Source of the DNA: Dehalococcoidia bacterium UBA3254
GTDB taxonomy: Bacteria > Chloroflexota > Dehalococcoidia > Dehalococcoidales > UBA3254
NCBI GenBank assembly: GCA_002362735.1
Contig: DEUU01000137.1
Span: 1 to 5,922, forward strand
Reading direction: 5' to 3'
DNA length: 5,922 nucleotides
Below, piece after piece: positions 5,137 through 5,922 of this stretch (within the stretch, counting starts at the first letter, position 1; every line of letters starts with the position of its first letter). A program made the position numbers and the translations under genes. The notes under the pieces are model-generated. The model was not told where the DNA came from. It made no database searches and saw nothing but the letters and a program-made list of their open reading frames with translations.

Positions 5137-5922
5137 TTAGGCACCTCTCAAATCGATTATTAGATTGCCCCATTTATCGACGCTGAGTGTCTGACCATCG
5201 CCAACGATAGTAGTATGGTGAGGTTCATCAACAATGGCCGGTCCGATCAAGGTATTCCCAGCCAGGAGTTTTTCTCGATCATAAATTCTGCAGTCTATGA
5301 AGGCTCCCTCCATATAGACTTTACGGTTGGGCTTAATAGCGGATTTTGGGATATCTTTCCCAGCTTCGATTTCCTTGACTGGTATTTCTTTAAGCTTACC
5401 GATAGCCTTCATTCTGACATTAATGACTCTGACAGGAGCTTTTAAGCGGTGTCCATACTTGATTTCGTGGAGACGATGGAATAGTTCACTGATTTCAGCT
5501 TTGGATTGCTCCTTTAACAGGATATCCTTTAGCGGCACTTCAACATAATGCCCCTGACCGGCATAACTCATATCAAGAGACTGGATAATTTCAATCTCTT
5601 CTTCCGGTACTTTTTCTTCTTTAAGTGTTTTTAAAGCCTGGTCTTTCATTTCTTCAAATATATTGTTGATATCTTGCATATCGAGATTGGTTATTGAACG
5701 GTTGTGGGTTTGGGAATAAGTATGGACGACATTCATTCCGAGCATTCCCCAGGCGCAAAATACTCCAGGATACGGTGGTACGATAACTCGTGAGATTTTC
5801 ATGTCCCGGGCGATTCCCTCAGCGAATATGCCGCCGCCCCCCCCGTATGAAAGAATGGCGAAATCCCTCGGATCATATCCCGGCCCAATAAGGATTTCCG
5901 AACGGGCGTGGGCCTTAAAAGG
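5137..5922 (-). CDS. hyuA: HyuA-type subunit, C-terminal part (partial, runs off right edge)
   Basis: The frame is open to the right edge and gives the last 261 residues; full family members have about 650-720, so the ATP-binding N-terminal part lies outside. Visible landmarks are GYDPRDFA (15-22 of the visible part), a glycine run YGGGGG (26-31), IVPPYPGVFCAWGM (47-60), YAGQGHYVEVPL, LHEIKYGHRL, VINVRMKAIG and, near the end, GPAIVDEPHHTTIV with DKWGNLII. HyuA subunits hold the ATP/phosphoryl-transfer chemistry of the HyuAB complex in the cytoplasm. The family motif GGAGPLHA is here GGGGGIFA, which aligns without gaps but replaces Pro and His. The glycine run is encoded by eight consecutive G/C bases (5837-5844). 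An in-frame ATG at 5802 is internal, not the start, because conserved sequence continues before it. The stop TAA touches the hyuB ATG. Confidence 0.95.
   Translation of the reverse strand, partial: PFKAHARSEILIGPGYDPRDFAILSYGGGGGIFAEGIARDMKISRVIVPPYPGVFCAWGMLGMNVVHTYSQTHNRSITNLDMQDINNIFEEMKDQALKTLKEEKVPEEEIEIIQSLDMSYAGQGHYVEVPLKDILLKEQSKAEISELFHRLHEIKYGHRLKAPVRVINVRMKAIGKLKEIPVKEIEAGKDIPKSAIKPNRKVYMEGAFIDCRIYDREKLLAGNTLIGPAIVDEPHHTTIVGDGQTLSVDKWGNLIIDLRGA

Noticed and set aside
5803..5922. A frameshift in hyuA at the poly-G tract
   Set aside because: Conserved HyuA sequence lies on both sides in the same frame and aligns with the family motif without gaps.
3409..5922. Firm assignment as acetone carboxylase
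   Set aside because: HyuB is much shorter than acetone carboxylase subunits of about 770 residues, and no gamma-subunit gene is seen; only the superfamily level is supported.

Overview
The window carries six protein-coding genes, all on the minus strand, so transcription runs from the right edge (5922) to the left edge (1). Two of them are cut by the window. In transcription order they are: the C-terminal part of a HyuA-type subunit (hydantoinase A / oxoprolinase / ketone carboxylase superfamily), a complete HyuB-type partner, a small EthD-like dimeric alpha-beta barrel protein, a major facilitator (MFS) carrier of the monocarboxylate / oxalate-formate type, a four-cluster [4Fe-4S] ferredoxin, and the N-terminal 266 residues of a tungsten-type aldehyde:ferredoxin oxidoreductase (AOR).

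The gene content points to a strict anaerobe. AOR with a polyferredoxin partner is typical of anaerobic low-potential metabolism. Moderate GC, strong AGGAG-like ribosome sites and a near-consensus sigma-A promoter suggest a Clostridia-type Firmicute, such as a Peptococcaceae-like sulfate reducer or syntroph. This is inference; an anaerobic deltaproteobacterium is not excluded.

Layout. 5922-3409: hyuA and hyuB abut exactly (TAA directly followed by ATG) and are surely co-transcribed. 3351-2995: the small barrel gene follows after 57 nt with its own strong ribosome site. 2994-2767: a 228-nt gap with a possible operator-like motif and a 7-bp inverted repeat, but no clear promoter or terminator. 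2766-1510: the MFS carrier. 1509-1396: a 114-nt gap with a convincing sigma-A promoter (TTGACA, 18 nt, TATTAT) and a small palindrome over the predicted transcription start. 1395-1 (continuing out of the window): the ferredoxin and AOR genes, probably their own transcript.

Together the genes look like a catabolic cassette: import of a small organic acid or a related compound, ATP-dependent activation by a HyuAB-type enzyme (hydrolysis of a cyclic amide or carboxylation of a ketone; the substrate cannot be read from the sequence), and aldehyde/acid redox chemistry coupled to ferredoxin. Points most worth a second look are a 25-codon protein-like open frame directly behind the ferredoxin stop codon, a 20-bp motif shared by the two intergenic regions, and family-signature substitutions in AOR, HyuB and HyuA.
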